Shown here: positions 16,910-25,914 of the stretch, one piece after another
Layout of the letters: every line of letters starts with the position of its first letter
Position numbering within the stretch: the stretch's first letter is position 1
Origin: Lachnospiraceae bacterium
Lineage (GTDB): Bacteria; Bacillota; Clostridia; Lachnospirales; Lachnospiraceae
Reading direction: 5' to 3'
Length of the DNA stretch: 47,947 nucleotides
NCBI GenBank assembly: GCA_024687125.1
Contig: JAILFA010000147.1
Span: 1-47,947, forward strand
Program-made: the position numbers and the translations under genes
The notes under the pieces: model-generated
What the model was told of the DNA's origin: nothing
What the model saw: only the letters and a program-made list of their open reading frames with translations
Databases searched by the model: none

Positions 16910-16938
16910 ATTATACAGGAGTTGGCGGAAAATGCAAA
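16910..16938 (-). promoter_or_regulatory. Promoter of the ABC-F/MFS operon
   Basis: Minus-strand TTTGCA (16933-16938), a 17-base spacer and a perfect TATAAT (16910-16915) precede the GAGGAGG site of the ABC-F gene by about 35 bases. The rest of the 163-base gap (16862-17024) holds nothing else I can identify. Confidence 0.7.
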
Positions 16939-17024
16939 TGCGGAGGAAGGGAGCAAAGCCCACGATTCAGGATAAGGATGATAAAATCATTGTCTATATT
17001 ATGTGCCGCAGGTATTCTGTCTGA

Positions 17025-17531
17025 TCAGCAGATCCCACCGAGTTCCGTGTAGATCATGCCGTGCTTCCCCCGCTCCGATCTCATCAGGGATACGCGCGCT
17101 GCGGTCATCATGCCCTTTGGCGCTTCCTCAACAGGGATAAGCCTGCCGTCTCGCCAGGAAGCTTTTCGGATCAGGGTGATATGGGGTGAAAACTTCTTTT
17201 TGTCATACGGGATCCCCCGTGCGGATAACTCACGGCGCAGGCGCCTGACATATGCCTCGAGCGCAGGGTTCTTTGCCAGGCCGACCCAGAACAGATCGCC
17301 GAAGTGCCCCACGCCGTCCAGACGGATCTCAACCGGATCAAACGGCACCTGCTCCATCGCATCAAGTACTTCGTCCGGGTTGCCATAGTCACCGATAAAG
17401 GCCAGCGTGATATGGAGATTCTCCCTGCCTGTGTAATTGCCCGTCACGCCCTGAACGCGCAGATCCTCCTGAAAATCCGTCAGGGCCTCCAATATGCTGT
17501 TATCAAAATTGATCGCGATAAATAATCTCAT
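17025..17531 (-). CDS. thpR: RNA 2',3'-cyclic phosphodiesterase (ThpR/LigT)
   Basis: The 168-residue 2H phosphoesterase opens cyclic phosphate ends of RNA. The two catalytic HxT motifs are present: His40-Ile-Thr42 in ENLHITLAFIGD and His117-Ile-Thr119 in SPHITLIRKA. The N-terminal MRLFIAINF and the central VGHFGDLFWVGL are typical of the family, and the length is normal. It follows the acylphosphatase by 17 bases, so it is probably the last gene of the damaged kinase operon, or of a small acyP-thpR unit. No membrane segment is present. Confidence 0.92.
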   Translation of the reverse strand: MRLFIAINFDNSILEALTDFQEDLRVQGVTGNYTGRENLHITLAFIGDYGNPDEVLDAMEQVPFDPVEIRLDGVGHFGDLFWVGLAKNPALEAYVRRLRRELSARGIPYDKKKFSPHITLIRKASWRDGRLIPVEEAPKGMMTAARVSLMRSERGKHGMIYTELGGIC

Positions 17532-17548
17532 GCTTTCTTAGCCTGCCC

Positions 17549-17833
17549 TCAGTAGCCGCGGACCCTGAAGCCCCGTTCATCGGGGTCTACGGGGATATCC
17601 TTTTCACTCCAGTCATCGATCCGGATCCAGGTGCCCTTTTCCAGCAGGGGAATGATCCGGTAGATGGCCTCTTCTTCTCCCTGGAGCTCCATCGTGACAG
17701 TGCCTTCGTCGTCATTGCGTACCCAGCCGGTCAGGTTGAGGTGCATGGCGGCATGGGATGCGCGATATCGGAACCCGACACCCTGCACACGCCCGGAGAC
17801 GACGATATGCCTGCGAACCAGCTGCCGGCTCAT
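17549..17833 (-). CDS. acyP: Acylphosphatase
   Basis: The enzyme hydrolyses acyl phosphates such as acetyl phosphate or carbamoyl phosphate. The 94-residue product fits the family length. The catalytic Arg22 lies in GRVQGVGFRYR and the catalytic Asn40 in GWVRNDDEGTV, both canonical. I start at the ATG at 17831-17833; an in-frame extension into the upstream gene adds 28 residues without family resemblance. The ribosome binding site is weak, so translation may depend on read-through from the upstream gene. It lies between the broken solute-binding protein gene and thpR. Confidence 0.92.
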   Translation of the reverse strand: MSRQLVRRHIVVSGRVQGVGFRYRASHAAMHLNLTGWVRNDDEGTVTMELQGEEEAIYRIIPLLEKGTWIRIDDWSEKDIPVDPDERGFRVRGY

Positions 17834-17876
17834 TCTCGAAGTGCGGCCGCCTGTACCATAACCGACCCGCCGCCCG

Positions 17877-19216
17877 TCACTGCTCAAAGCTGCCGTAGCC
17901 GGCGACCGCCTCGTCAATGGTCATCGCGCCGATGCCGACCCCGTAGACCGCCTGCCGCAGCTGCTTGACTGCGTCATCCGTCAGGCCGAATTCCTCCGGC
18001 GACAGGATCCGATCTTCCGGGATCTCCACGAACGCGGCATACATGCTGTTGAATGACAGATCCCTGGTCGGCGACATCAGGCCCTTTTTCTGCGCCATCT
18101 CGCCAAGCTGCCCGGAGGTGATCAGGAACCGCATGAACTCGTTGGCCATGTCAAGGTTTTCGCTGTCCTTGTTGACGGAAAACTGCAGATTCGACATGTC
18201 CAGGAAGCCGGCGCCCTGCTCCGACATGGGGATTGGGACAAAGGTGTACTTAAAAGGTGCGGCGATAAACGCCTCGGAACGGCTTTCACGCTTGGCTGTT
18301 CCGGAAACGGTGTCTCCGGTGGCGGCCATCATGGGGATGTCGCCTTCGAAAAACCGGAAGATCACGGCGTCGTAGTTGTTTTCGATCTCCGCGCAGGCGG
18401 CGAGGTCCACACAGCCGTCGCCCACAAACTGTGCGACCTTCTCAAGGGCCGGCCTCATATACTCACCGGCCGAAGGGTCGAGGGCATTAAGCTTTTTGAC
18501 GGCCTCCGCATCCTTCGCGACTGTTTCACAGAAATAAGGATAGATCGTCAGGATAAAAAGTGAGGTGGTCTCCTCTTTGCAGAATCCCATCATCGGGTTT
18601 GCATAGCCTTTATCACGGAAAGCCTGACATACCGCCACAAGCTCCTGATAGGTCGTGGGAACCTTGAGGCCTTCCTTTTCAAACAGGCTGCTGTTCACGA
18701 GCATGCCGTAGGTGTTTGAGAAGACAGGAACCATCGGGAGGCTTCCGTCGTCCGTTTTGAGGAGGATATTGCTGCGGATGCAGTCCAGATCGATCCCCAG
18801 CGCGGGATCCGCCAGATTCTCGGCATGATCGATGGACGACCGGTACTGCTCCCGGCCGTACATCCAGGAGTAATTGACATAGATGTCAGGGGCGTCCTTG
18901 CTGTTTAAGACCGTACCGATCATGTTGTTATAGTCATCGACCTTTGTGAACTTCAGCTCTACATTGGGATAATACTTGTTGAAGCTGTCAAATTCGGCTT
19001 CCAGCGCTTCAAAGTTGTCGTAGCCGCCGGCGACATCGATGTGGCAGCTGACGGAAGTATCCAGGGAAGGCTGAAAGCCCCCGCAGCCGTCTCCTTTTTC
19101 TCAGCGGCCCCGCACGCGGCCAGGCCCAGGACCATGCATCCCGCCAGGGCCAAACCCGCCGCCTTTCGCGCGGCAAACTAACCCCCGATCATCTTCTCCC
19201 TTGCTGTCTTTCTCAT
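17877..19216 (-). pseudogene. Family 1 extracellular solute-binding lipoprotein, disrupted by an amber codon and a frameshift
   Basis: The reading frame starts at the ATG 19214-19216, which overlaps the kinase stop as ATGA. Codon 13 is TAG. The same frame then continues into a signal peptide with lipobox-like LAAC (ARKAAGLALAGCMVLGLAACG). Near 19078-19082, in a run of five C (five G on the coding strand), the homology moves to another frame. One extra G would restore TAAGGFQPSLD. From there DVAGGYDNFEALEAEFDSFNKYY and the remaining about 350 residues form a complete bacterial SBP_1 domain, with open frame to TGA at 17877. Two independent lesions make a pseudogene likely, although a sequencing or assembly error in the G run is possible. 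There are no permease genes nearby. Intact relatives probably serve the adjacent sensor kinase. Confidence 0.8.
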
Positions 19217-21765
19217 GTCTTTTCCCTTCCCTCGCGGATCCTTCGGATCTCCTTGATGACAAGTTTGATATCGACGGGCTTTGCGATGTGCCCATTCATG
19301 CCCGCGTTCAGGCATTCTGTGACATTTTCGGAAAATGCGTCCGCCGTCATGGCGACGATCGGAACTGCGGCCCGGGGATCCTCAAGCGCCCGGATCGCCC
19401 TTGTCGCGTCGAGGCCGTTCATCTCGGGCATCTGTACATCCATGAAGATCAGCGCATACCTGTCTTCCGCTGCCGCCCGGATCATATCCACGCAGATCCG
19501 TCCGTTCTCCGCGCGGTCGGCCGTGATCCCGAACATGGCAAGCATGGCGGAGATGATCTCCCAGTTGATATCATTATCCTCGGCCACAAGGATATGCAGC
19601 CCCTGCAGGTCGGAGTAGTCGTCCTCCGGCTCCGAAGATTCGGACTCTTTTCCGATCAGATCATTGATCCTGTCATAGAGCGTGGAGCGGAAAAGAGGCT
19701 TGCTGACGAAGCAGTTCGCGCCCGCTTCTTTGGCCTTATCCTCGATATCCGACCAGTCATACGCGGAAATGAGCAGGATCGGTGTATTGGTCTCGATCTC
19801 CGAGCGGATCCGTTTGATGGTCTCGATGCCGTCAACATCGGGCATTTTCCAGTCGATGATGACAACGCTGTAATCACTGCCGGAAAGGTGCCTGTGCTAG
19901 ATCATGCCGAGTGCCTCGAGTCCGCTCCCAGCCTGCTCCACCGCGGCGCCGAGAGATGTGAGTGTGTCAGCGGCCGTCTCGAGCATGATCTCGTCGTCAT
20001 CCACGATCAGGACATCGACGCCGTCAAGCCGCATATCTTCCCGCTGCCTGTCGGCCACGGGGATGTCCAGTGTGACGGTAAAGGCGGTCCCCTCGCCCAG
20101 CCTGCTCGCGCATTCGATCGTTCCGCCCATCAGTTCGACCATCTGTCTGGTGATGGAAAGTCCCAGGCCGGTCCCCTGAATACTGTTGACGCGGCTGTCG
20201 GTCTGCCGGGAGAAGGGCTGGTACATGACCTCCATGTACTCCTCGCTCATGCCGATGCCCGTGTCCTCAACGACGTAGATCAGCCGCACGCAGCCTGGCG
20301 CGGAGCTGTTTTCCTCGCGCAGGCTCACGCTGACGCGTCCGCCGGGTTCGGTGTATTTGATGGCGTTGGAGAGGATATTGATGTAGATCTGGTTCAGGCG
20401 CAGCTGATCCGTGTACAGGTATTCCTTTTCCATCCGGTTGACGTGGAAACTGAATTCGAGATTCTTTTCCTTGATCATCGGATGCGAGATGTTTACGAGG
20501 TTTTCGACTGTTTCTACAATGGAAAAAGTCAGCGGGCTCAGCTTGAGCTTGCCGCTCTCCACCTTGGAGATGTCCAGGATGTCGTTGATCAGGGTCAGCA
20601 GATGATTGCCGGCCAGGCTGATCTTGCGGAGATTTTCCCTTGTCGAGTCCGCGTCCCCTATGTTCTTCTCGGCGATGGCCGTCAGTCCGATGATGGCGTT
20701 CATGGGGGTGCGGATGTCGTGAGACATGGTCGAGAGGAAATCTGTCTTGGCCTTGCTGGCGGATTCCGCTTCCCGGGCCGTCACCTGCAGACGCCTGTTC
20801 AGGAAGAACATATGGAACATGTCACAGAGGAACAGGATCAGGAGGCCTGCGGAAGCGACGCCGAACAGCAGCCAGTTTTCCTCCCCCGTATGAAGATCCT
20901 CCGCCGGTACGAAGCCCAGCAATGTCCACCGGGCGGTGGCAGTGACCGGGGTGAAGGCAAGGATGCATTCCTGACCGTGCGAGTTGAGCATGGAAACGGA
21001 GCCCGTCGCTGAGGTGATCCGTTCAAACAGCTGCTCTGTCGCTTCGGGCGGCGCCGGATTATAGGATTTATAGAACTCAAAGAAGCTGGCGTTCTTAAAG
21101 CTGTATCCCTTGAGGATATAGTTTCCGTCGGCGTCGATCATTGACAGCTCGGCGTTCTCAAGCTCTGTCTGCGGGAAGACCCATTTCTGCTCGAGCTCCG
21201 AGATGGGGACCACCCGCATGAGGACCGCGTCCGCAGGGGCGCCGGTTTCCGGGTTATAGAGGGTTACCGTGTTGCAGAAAGCGAGGGACTGCTCGCCGTT
21301 CATCGGATTCGTGTACGCGCGGGTGATGTTGATCGACTTCCCGATCTCATCGATCCAGTCCGTGTCATGGAAAATGTGCACCCGCTCATAGGAGACGGCG
21401 TAGTCATCGGCTGTGCCCTGCTTCGGACGGGTGGAAAGACCTGTGAGCGTATCGGTAAAAACGAGATGTGACGAGGTGTTCGCGAGTACATGCGAGGCGC
21501 GGATATACTCGATCGCCTCTTCCATGCTCATGGATCTGCTGTTGATATAGTGCGCCCAGACATCGCAGACCCTCTGCTCGCCTTCGAGATAATTCTGCGT
21601 CACCTGCTCCATGGTGACCGCCATGTTTTCAAAGTACCCGATCTGTCTCTGATAGGAATCCCGGCTCTTAAATCCGGAGTACAGAACAACAAAGATCAGT
21701 ATGGCAGCAATAATGACCACGTTGACAATGATAATGAATACTTTTCTTGTGTTCTGTTCTCTCAT
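19213..21765 (-). pseudogene. Membrane hybrid sensor histidine kinase with two receivers, interrupted by an in-frame TAG
   Basis: A single 851-codon frame broken only by TAG at codon 623 (19897-19899). It encodes a transmembrane segment (about 8-30), an extracellular Cache-like sensor (about 31-295) and a second transmembrane segment (WLLFGVASAGLLILFL). HisKA follows, with MSHDIRTPMNAIIG, then the ATPase domain (NILSNAIKYTE, DTGIGM, GTGLGLSI). Receiver 1 is DVLIVDDDEIM before the stop, then VVIIDWKMPDVDG and a terminal SKP. Receiver 2 is HILVAEDNDIN, FMDVQMPEMNG and AKP. The stop sits inside receiver 1, so the made product keeps the kinase core but loses both phospho-acceptors. Translation may restart at the ATG of KMPD. 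The start at 21765 is preferred; 21792 is possible. Length including the stop codon is normal for the family. Confidence 0.85.
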
Positions 21766-21830
21766 AAAAGTTGCTTCTCCGCGCAGTCTCATCTTAACAT
21801 CCCCGGGGGATAAATGCGCCGAATAAATAA

Positions 21831-21859
21831 AGCCGGAAGGATGCAGTCATCCTCCGGCC
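21831..21859 (-). terminator. Rho-independent terminator of the HU gene
   Basis: Complementary arms, GCCGGAAGGAT and ATCCTCCGGC on the plus strand, pair around a short loop about 30 bases after the HU stop. A TTTATTTATT tract follows on the minus strand. The stem would be stable. Confidence 0.85.
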
Positions 21860-21889
21860 TTATGTGCACGTCTTATTGATCCGCGCAGC

Positions 21890-22168
21890 TTACTTCTTGT
21901 TGACGGTGTCCTTGAGAGCCTTGCCGGCCTTGAACTTCGGAACAACCGCTGCAGGGATCTTGATGTCCTTGCCGGTCTGAGGGTTGCGGCCCGTGCGGGC
22001 AGCTCTCTTCGCGGTCTCAAAGGTGCCGAAGCCAACAAGCTGAACCTTGCCCTTCTTCTTGAGCTCCTTGGAGACGGTCTCCGTGAAAGCCTTGAGAGCC
22101 TTCTCGGCGTCAACCTTGGTCAGGCCCGCTTCCTTAGCGATCGCTGCAACAAGTTCTGTTTTGTTCAT
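21890..22168 (-). CDS. hup: HU-family DNA-binding protein
   Basis: The 92-residue histone-like protein matches HU in length and sequence: [18 protein letters not shown] helix, dimer core [20 protein letters not shown]-binding beta-arm [15 protein letters not shown] with the intercalating Pro, and final [15 protein letters not shown]. It bends and compacts DNA as a homodimer. It has an AAGGAGG ribosome binding site, its own extended -10 promoter and its own terminator, so it is monocistronic. Codon choice looks strongly biased, as expected of a highly expressed gene. Confidence 0.97.
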   Translation of the reverse strand: MNKTELVAAIAKEAGLTKVDAEKALKAFTETVSKELKKKGKVQLVGFGTFETAKRAARTGRNPQTGKDIKIPAAVVPKFKAGKALKDTVNKK

Positions 22169-22225
22169 TGTGTTTTTCCTCCTTAAAAATGTTTGTTTGC
22201 GCGTATTTTCAACGCTCCGTGGGAT

Positions 22226-22253
22226 ATTTTACCACGAAACGCCGATTTGGCAA
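22226..22253 (-). promoter_or_regulatory. Promoter of the HU gene
   Basis: Minus-strand TTGCCA (22248-22253), a 16-base spacer and TGG-TAAAAT (extended -10, hexamer 22226-22231). The leader to the ATG is about 50 bases. Confidence 0.7.
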
Positions 22254-22282
22254 GCCTTTTTCGCAGATCATCCTGCAAAATC

Positions 22283-23425
22283 TTACGAGCGCTGCTTATC
22301 CAGGTACAGTTTTTCGTCTGCACGCTTGATGCAGGCATCGGCTGTGTCGTTATCATCCTTCATCTCGTCATAGCCCATGCTGAATTCCAGAGCATACGGC
22401 AGCTGATTATCCTGCTGCTTTTTGGAGAGCATGCCGCGGATCCTCTCGGCGATCTGCTCCGGCATCTCGTCTTCTCCCGGATTCTGCACGATGATCGTAA
22501 ACTCGTCGCCGCCGTATCTGCCGAGGAAGACAGTAGCCTTGATCTGCTCACAGGTTTTTCTCAGCGCTTCCGCGGCAAGGATCAGCGCACGGTCGCCTTC
22601 CGCGTGGCCATAGGTGTCATTGATACCCTTGAACCGGTTGATGTCGAGCATCATGATAAAGATCCTGTTGTCTTCACTGTAGTGCAGCTGCTCCAGATAG
22701 CGGTTGATCTGCCCGCGGTTGTTCAGGTGCGTCAGGTCATCCACGGAGATCAGCGCCATCATGTTCTGGATATAGAACCACAGCCACATGAGGGTGCAGC
22801 CGAAGCAGAATGTCGGGGCGTTGAGGACGACCACCTGAAGCATGCCAAAGGCGCCTACGCTCAGGGGCACGCTCCCGATGAACAGGTACCACCGTCTTTT
22901 CTCCCGGGTCTTTGCCTTTTGGGCATTTCTGATGGACAGGATAAAACCGGCAATGCAGTAGGACGACGGAACCGCGATCAGGAACGGGAAGTACAGATCA
23001 TTGAGTTCATTGCTCTCGCTGATCCAAAACAGCGGATCCGCGATATACGCGATCGAAATGAACAGCGCGGAGGCGATGACCGGAAAGAAGCACAGGAATC
23101 TCTTCCACGGGATCTTCCGGAAGGGCATCTTTTCCGAAGCCGCGATGAACATGAACATCCCGTATGCCATCAGGCTCAGGAAGACGTAATTGGTAAAGTT
23201 GAACAGTACGGCGAAAAAGCGGATCTTCGGGAACTGGTCGCTCAGCATCGCCGCCCAGCAGGCGTCGGAGATGAAATACAGGATGAACGCCGCGATGGCA
23301 CGTCCGAACCAGATCTGCTTTTCCTGCTTCGTACTGTAGATCCTGTCCGTGATCAGGATCATCAGCAGGATGATCACGCAGATCACGCTGGCTTCCGTAT
23401 AGAAGACAAAATAATCAAATCCCAT
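22283..23425 (-). CDS. Membrane-bound diguanylate cyclase (GGDEF)
   Basis: The 380-residue protein has about seven or eight hydrophobic segments (residues 8-215), resembling the 7TM input of many clostridial cyclases, followed by a GGDEF domain. LMLDINRFKGINDTYGHAEGDRAL carries the metal-binding and GTP-binding residues, and the active site GRYGGDEF has its GGDEF at 305-309. It should make cyclic di-GMP from two GTP. The RxxD inhibitory site expected five residues before GGDEF is absent (KATV there), so product feedback is unlikely. The start at 23425 follows a GAGGG site. It diverges from the DUF5688 gene across a 288-base region that contains two promoters and a tandem 11-bp repeat. Confidence 0.92.
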   Translation of the reverse strand: MGFDYFVFYTEASVICVIILLMILITDRIYSTKQEKQIWFGRAIAAFILYFISDACWAAMLSDQFPKIRFFAVLFNFTNYVFLSLMAYGMFMFIAASEKMPFRKIPWKRFLCFFPVIASALFISIAYIADPLFWISESNELNDLYFPFLIAVPSSYCIAGFILSIRNAQKAKTREKRRWYLFIGSVPLSVGAFGMLQVVVLNAPTFCFGCTLMWLWFYIQNMMALISVDDLTHLNNRGQINRYLEQLHYSEDNRIFIMMLDINRFKGINDTYGHAEGDRALILAAEALRKTCEQIKATVFLGRYGGDEFTIIVQNPGEDEMPEQIAERIRGMLSKKQQDNQLPYALEFSMGYDEMKDDNDTADACIKRADEKLYLDKQRS

Positions 23426-23470
23426 AGAACAGCCCTCAACGCAGGCAGTCAACGCGCAGACTCCGAGTCC

Positions 23471-23476
23471 ATTATA
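23471..23476 (-). promoter_or_regulatory. Extended -10 of the GGDEF gene
   Basis: TATAAT on the minus strand, preceded by TGC. No recognisable -35 exists, and the tandem 11-bp repeat (23489-23510) occupies that position, so a regulator bound there could replace or block the -35 contact. Confidence 0.6.
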
Positions 23477-23488
23477 GCACGAACGCGG

Positions 23489-23510
23489 GAAAAGTTTATG
23501 AAAAGTTTAC
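23489..23510. repeat. Tandem 11-bp direct repeat between divergent promoters
   Basis: GAAAAGTTTAT (23489-23499) is followed directly by GAAAAGTTTAC (23500-23510). A period of 11 bases places both copies on the same face of the helix. The pair lies over the -35 region of the GGDEF promoter and just upstream of the -35 of the DUF5688 promoter, a layout suited to a shared operator. Confidence 0.55.
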
Positions 23511-23521
23511 GAGTGGCTTTC

Positions 23522-23551
23522 TTGACAGCACATTTCGGCCCGTGGTAGACT
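23522..23551 (+). promoter_or_regulatory. Promoter of the DUF5688 gene
   Basis: A perfect TTGACA (23522-23527), 18-base spacer and TAGACT (23546-23551) preceded by TGG. The predicted transcript has a leader of about 155 bases before the ATG at 23714. Confidence 0.7.
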
Positions 23552-23668
23552 CACGGCACAGCGTTTCATACGCGTTATCGCGGTAAATCCCCATAGATAT
23601 CGCGCATAGTCTTTCTGCGCATGCGTTCATCGCCGGGCGGCGCTTCATTCACTGCCCGACAGGTCTTT

Positions 23669-23685
23669 CTGCCCCGTACGGGCAG
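23669..23685 (+). other. Hairpin in the long 5' leader of the DUF5688 gene
   Basis: CTGCCC and GGGCAG pair around CGTAC, about 28 bases before the GAAAGGGG ribosome binding site. A GC-rich CGCCGGGCGGCG segment lies just upstream. No known riboswitch class is recognised. Confidence 0.4.
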
Positions 23686-23713
23686 TCTGTCATTCATATC
23701 GAAAGGGGAAATC

Positions 23714-24406
23714 ATGATACCAAGCACAGCATTACAGGACACCACTGCACTGTCCGGTCTGCCGGATACCGAACAGCTTCCGAAGCTGATCCGGGAGGGC
23801 GTTTTACCGAAATTCCTGTCGCCCGAGCGGTTCGCACAGCCGCAGATGAGGGAAGCCGTGACCATGGACATCGCGGATCTGCATCTCGCGTTTTACCTCC
23901 CGCTCGCGGGGCTCTCGGACGACACAAAGACCGCGAGCATCCTGCTGACAAAGAAACTGATCAAACGTCTGGATATGACGCGTCAGGAGCTCTACCGGCT
24001 GGCCGTGGATCATCTCGCGCTCGATGCGGTGGTCGAGCCGTTTGAGAGCGTGATCGCCTCTCTCCTGCCGTTTACGGTCCCGGAAATGCGCGCCATGGAT
24101 GATGCGCCTCCCGGCGATCAGCGGATGCCGATCTGTTTTGTATCCAACAGGCAGCGCTTCTTCGGCGCGGCGGCGATCCTCTGCCCGAAGACACGCGCGC
24201 TTCTGGAGGAGCAGCTGGGTTCTCCGTTTCTCCTGCTGCCCTCCTCCGTCCACGAGGTGCTGTGCCTGCCCGCGGATCAGTCGGACAGGGAACACGCCGC
24301 CTGGTCCGATATGGTGCGTGAGATCAATGACACCTGTCTGGATCCGGCGGAGCGCCTGAGCGACCACGCCTATCTTTGCATGGAAGGCGCGCTCCTGCCG
24401 GTGTAG
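23714..24406 (+). CDS. DUF5688 family protein
   Basis: The 230-residue protein resembles DUF5688, a family of unknown function common in Lachnospiraceae. Visible hallmarks are the segment RMPICFVSNRQRFFGAAAIL followed by a helix and then LLLPSSVHEVLCLPAD, the usual core of the family. There is no signal peptide, membrane segment or known catalytic motif. The N-terminal about 40 residues are variable, and the middle is predicted to be helical. I start at the ATG after GAAAGGGG rather than the longer upstream frame. It ends with TAG, another proof that amber terminates here. It stands alone, divergent from the GGDEF gene and convergent with the YfcC gene; no function is offered. Confidence 0.75.
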   Translation: MIPSTALQDTTALSGLPDTEQLPKLIREGVLPKFLSPERFAQPQMREAVTMDIADLHLAFYLPLAGLSDDTKTASILLTKKLIKRLDMTRQELYRLAVDHLALDAVVEPFESVIASLLPFTVPEMRAMDDAPPGDQRMPICFVSNRQRFFGAAAILCPKTRALLEEQLGSPFLLLPSSVHEVLCLPADQSDREHAAWSDMVREINDTCLDPAERLSDHAYLCMEGALLPV

Positions 24407-24453
24407 AAAAATCTATGCAGAGTATTCCATGAAATAAATCCTGTGAAGTCTCC

Positions 24454-25887
24454 TTACAGCCCTATCTGCGTGGCGACCGCGAGAAATGCGAACGAGATCA
24501 CCCACCAGATGATGAACAGCGGGAGCAGGAATCTGATCCATTTGGAAAAGGGAACCCTGCAGATCGCGAGGGCCGCGAGGATCTCACCGCCCGTGGGTGC
24601 CAGGATGTTCGTAAAGGCATCTCCCAGCTGATAGGCGATGACCGCCACCTGACGCGAAAGCCCGACATTGTCGGCAAGCTGCACCATCAGCGGCATGGTG
24701 GCGAACGCCTGGGCGGATCCCGAAGGGATAAAGACATTGATCGCTTCGTGGGCAACAAACATGCCGCCGGCCATCATGACATTGGGTACATTGGTGAGAA
24801 GTCCCGCGATCGCGCGGAGGATCGAATCCATGACATGGGCGTCCTCGAGCAGGATCCGCGCGGCATGGGCCAGGCCGATCATCAGGCCGGGCAGAAGCAT
24901 GTCGTGGCAGCCTTTGACGAAATTGTTGCAGATCTCGCCGGCCCTGAGTCCGCCGACGATGCCGCCGACCACGCCCACCACGAGAAAGACCGCGGCCAGC
25001 TCATCCACGTAGTATCCCTGCGTGATGACGCCCCAGACAGCAAAGACGATCCCCAGGGCAAAGACGAGGATCACCAGAGTCTTGCGCAGATTCAGGGCGG
25101 GCAGACTGTCCAGATCCAGACATTTTCCGCGGTTATACTCCTGATCATAGACATAGGCGCCGCTGATCCTGGGATTTTTGCGGACCGCGTGCGCATACCA
25201 GAGGAGATAGCCGATCGACGCGACTTCGAGCAGGACAAAAAGAACGACGCGCGCGGACATTGCCGATGCGGTCTCCAGACCCGCGATCTGCAGCGCGTTT
25301 CCGATGGTAAAGGGGTTTGCGATCGCTCCCGCATACCCGGCTGTCGCCGCCATGAAGATGATCCCCACGGCAGTCAGCGAATCAAAGCCGGCGGTCATGC
25401 AGCAGGCGAGCATCAGCGGGACAAAGACGAGAAATTCTTCAAAATTGCCCAGAAACGATGAGCCCAGGCCGAAAAACACCATACAGATCGGGATCAGGAG
25501 CAGCTCCCTGCCGCGCAGCTTTCTCAGGAGATTGGCGATCCCCACGCTCAGCGCTCCCGTGCCGTTTAGGATAGCGAACATCCCGCCGATGATGAACAGG
25601 AAAAAGATGACATCGGCGCCGTACTGCAGTCCCCGGGTCAGCGAAGTAAGTATCTCCATGGGGGTCGCGGGGGTCCTCTGCTCATTCGTAAAGCTGCCCG
25701 CCAGGATGATCTCCTTGCCGATCGCCTCATCCTCCACGCGCTGGTACTGCCCCGCAGGCAGGATATAGGTCAGGACCGCGCAGAACAATACCACGATCAC
25801 CATCAGGAGCATCGGGTGCATGGTATTGCTGATCTTTTTCGCCCTTTCCTGGTCGTTGATCACCGGTGTCCGGGTCTGCTTTTCCAT
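24454..25887 (-). CDS. YfcC-family membrane carrier
   Basis: The 477-residue protein has about 12 hydrophobic segments. MHPMLLMVIVVLFCAVLTYILPAGQY followed by a variable loop is the typical start of the YfcC/ArcD-like C4-dicarboxylate carrier group. GLGSSFLGNFEEFLVFVP, GYAGAIANPFTIGNALQIAGL and the late FIPSGSAQAFATMPLM and LGDAFTNILAPTGGEILAALA are the two hairpin-loop substrate-site regions of the ion transporter superfamily. It probably exchanges or imports an amino acid or small carboxylate; the substrate is uncertain. It starts 27 bases after the HD-GYP gene behind a GAGG site, so the two are likely co-transcribed. That would link the carrier to the sensor's ligand, which is inference. 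Confidence 0.85.
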   Translation of the reverse strand: MEKQTRTPVINDQERAKKISNTMHPMLLMVIVVLFCAVLTYILPAGQYQRVEDEAIGKEIILAGSFTNEQRTPATPMEILTSLTRGLQYGADVIFFLFIIGGMFAILNGTGALSVGIANLLRKLRGRELLLIPICMVFFGLGSSFLGNFEEFLVFVPLMLACCMTAGFDSLTAVGIIFMAATAGYAGAIANPFTIGNALQIAGLETASAMSARVVLFVLLEVASIGYLLWYAHAVRKNPRISGAYVYDQEYNRGKCLDLDSLPALNLRKTLVILVFALGIVFAVWGVITQGYYVDELAAVFLVVGVVGGIVGGLRAGEICNNFVKGCHDMLLPGLMIGLAHAARILLEDAHVMDSILRAIAGLLTNVPNVMMAGGMFVAHEAINVFIPSGSAQAFATMPLMVQLADNVGLSRQVAVIAYQLGDAFTNILAPTGGEILAALAICRVPFSKWIRFLLPLFIIWWVISFAFLAVATQIGL

Positions 25888-25914
25888 TTTCCTCGTCCTC
25901 CGCCTCTCGGCTTT

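Noticed and set aside
19201..21012. A 603-codon plus-strand frame opposite the hybrid kinase
   Set aside because: Antisense shadow of conserved kinase motifs; the minus strand explains the codon pattern.
17877..21765. Reassignment of TAG to an amino acid or a pyrrolysine-type system
   Set aside because: livF, pssA and the DUF5688 gene end normally at TAG, neither amber site has obvious conserved context, and the second gene has a frameshift too. Decay fits better.
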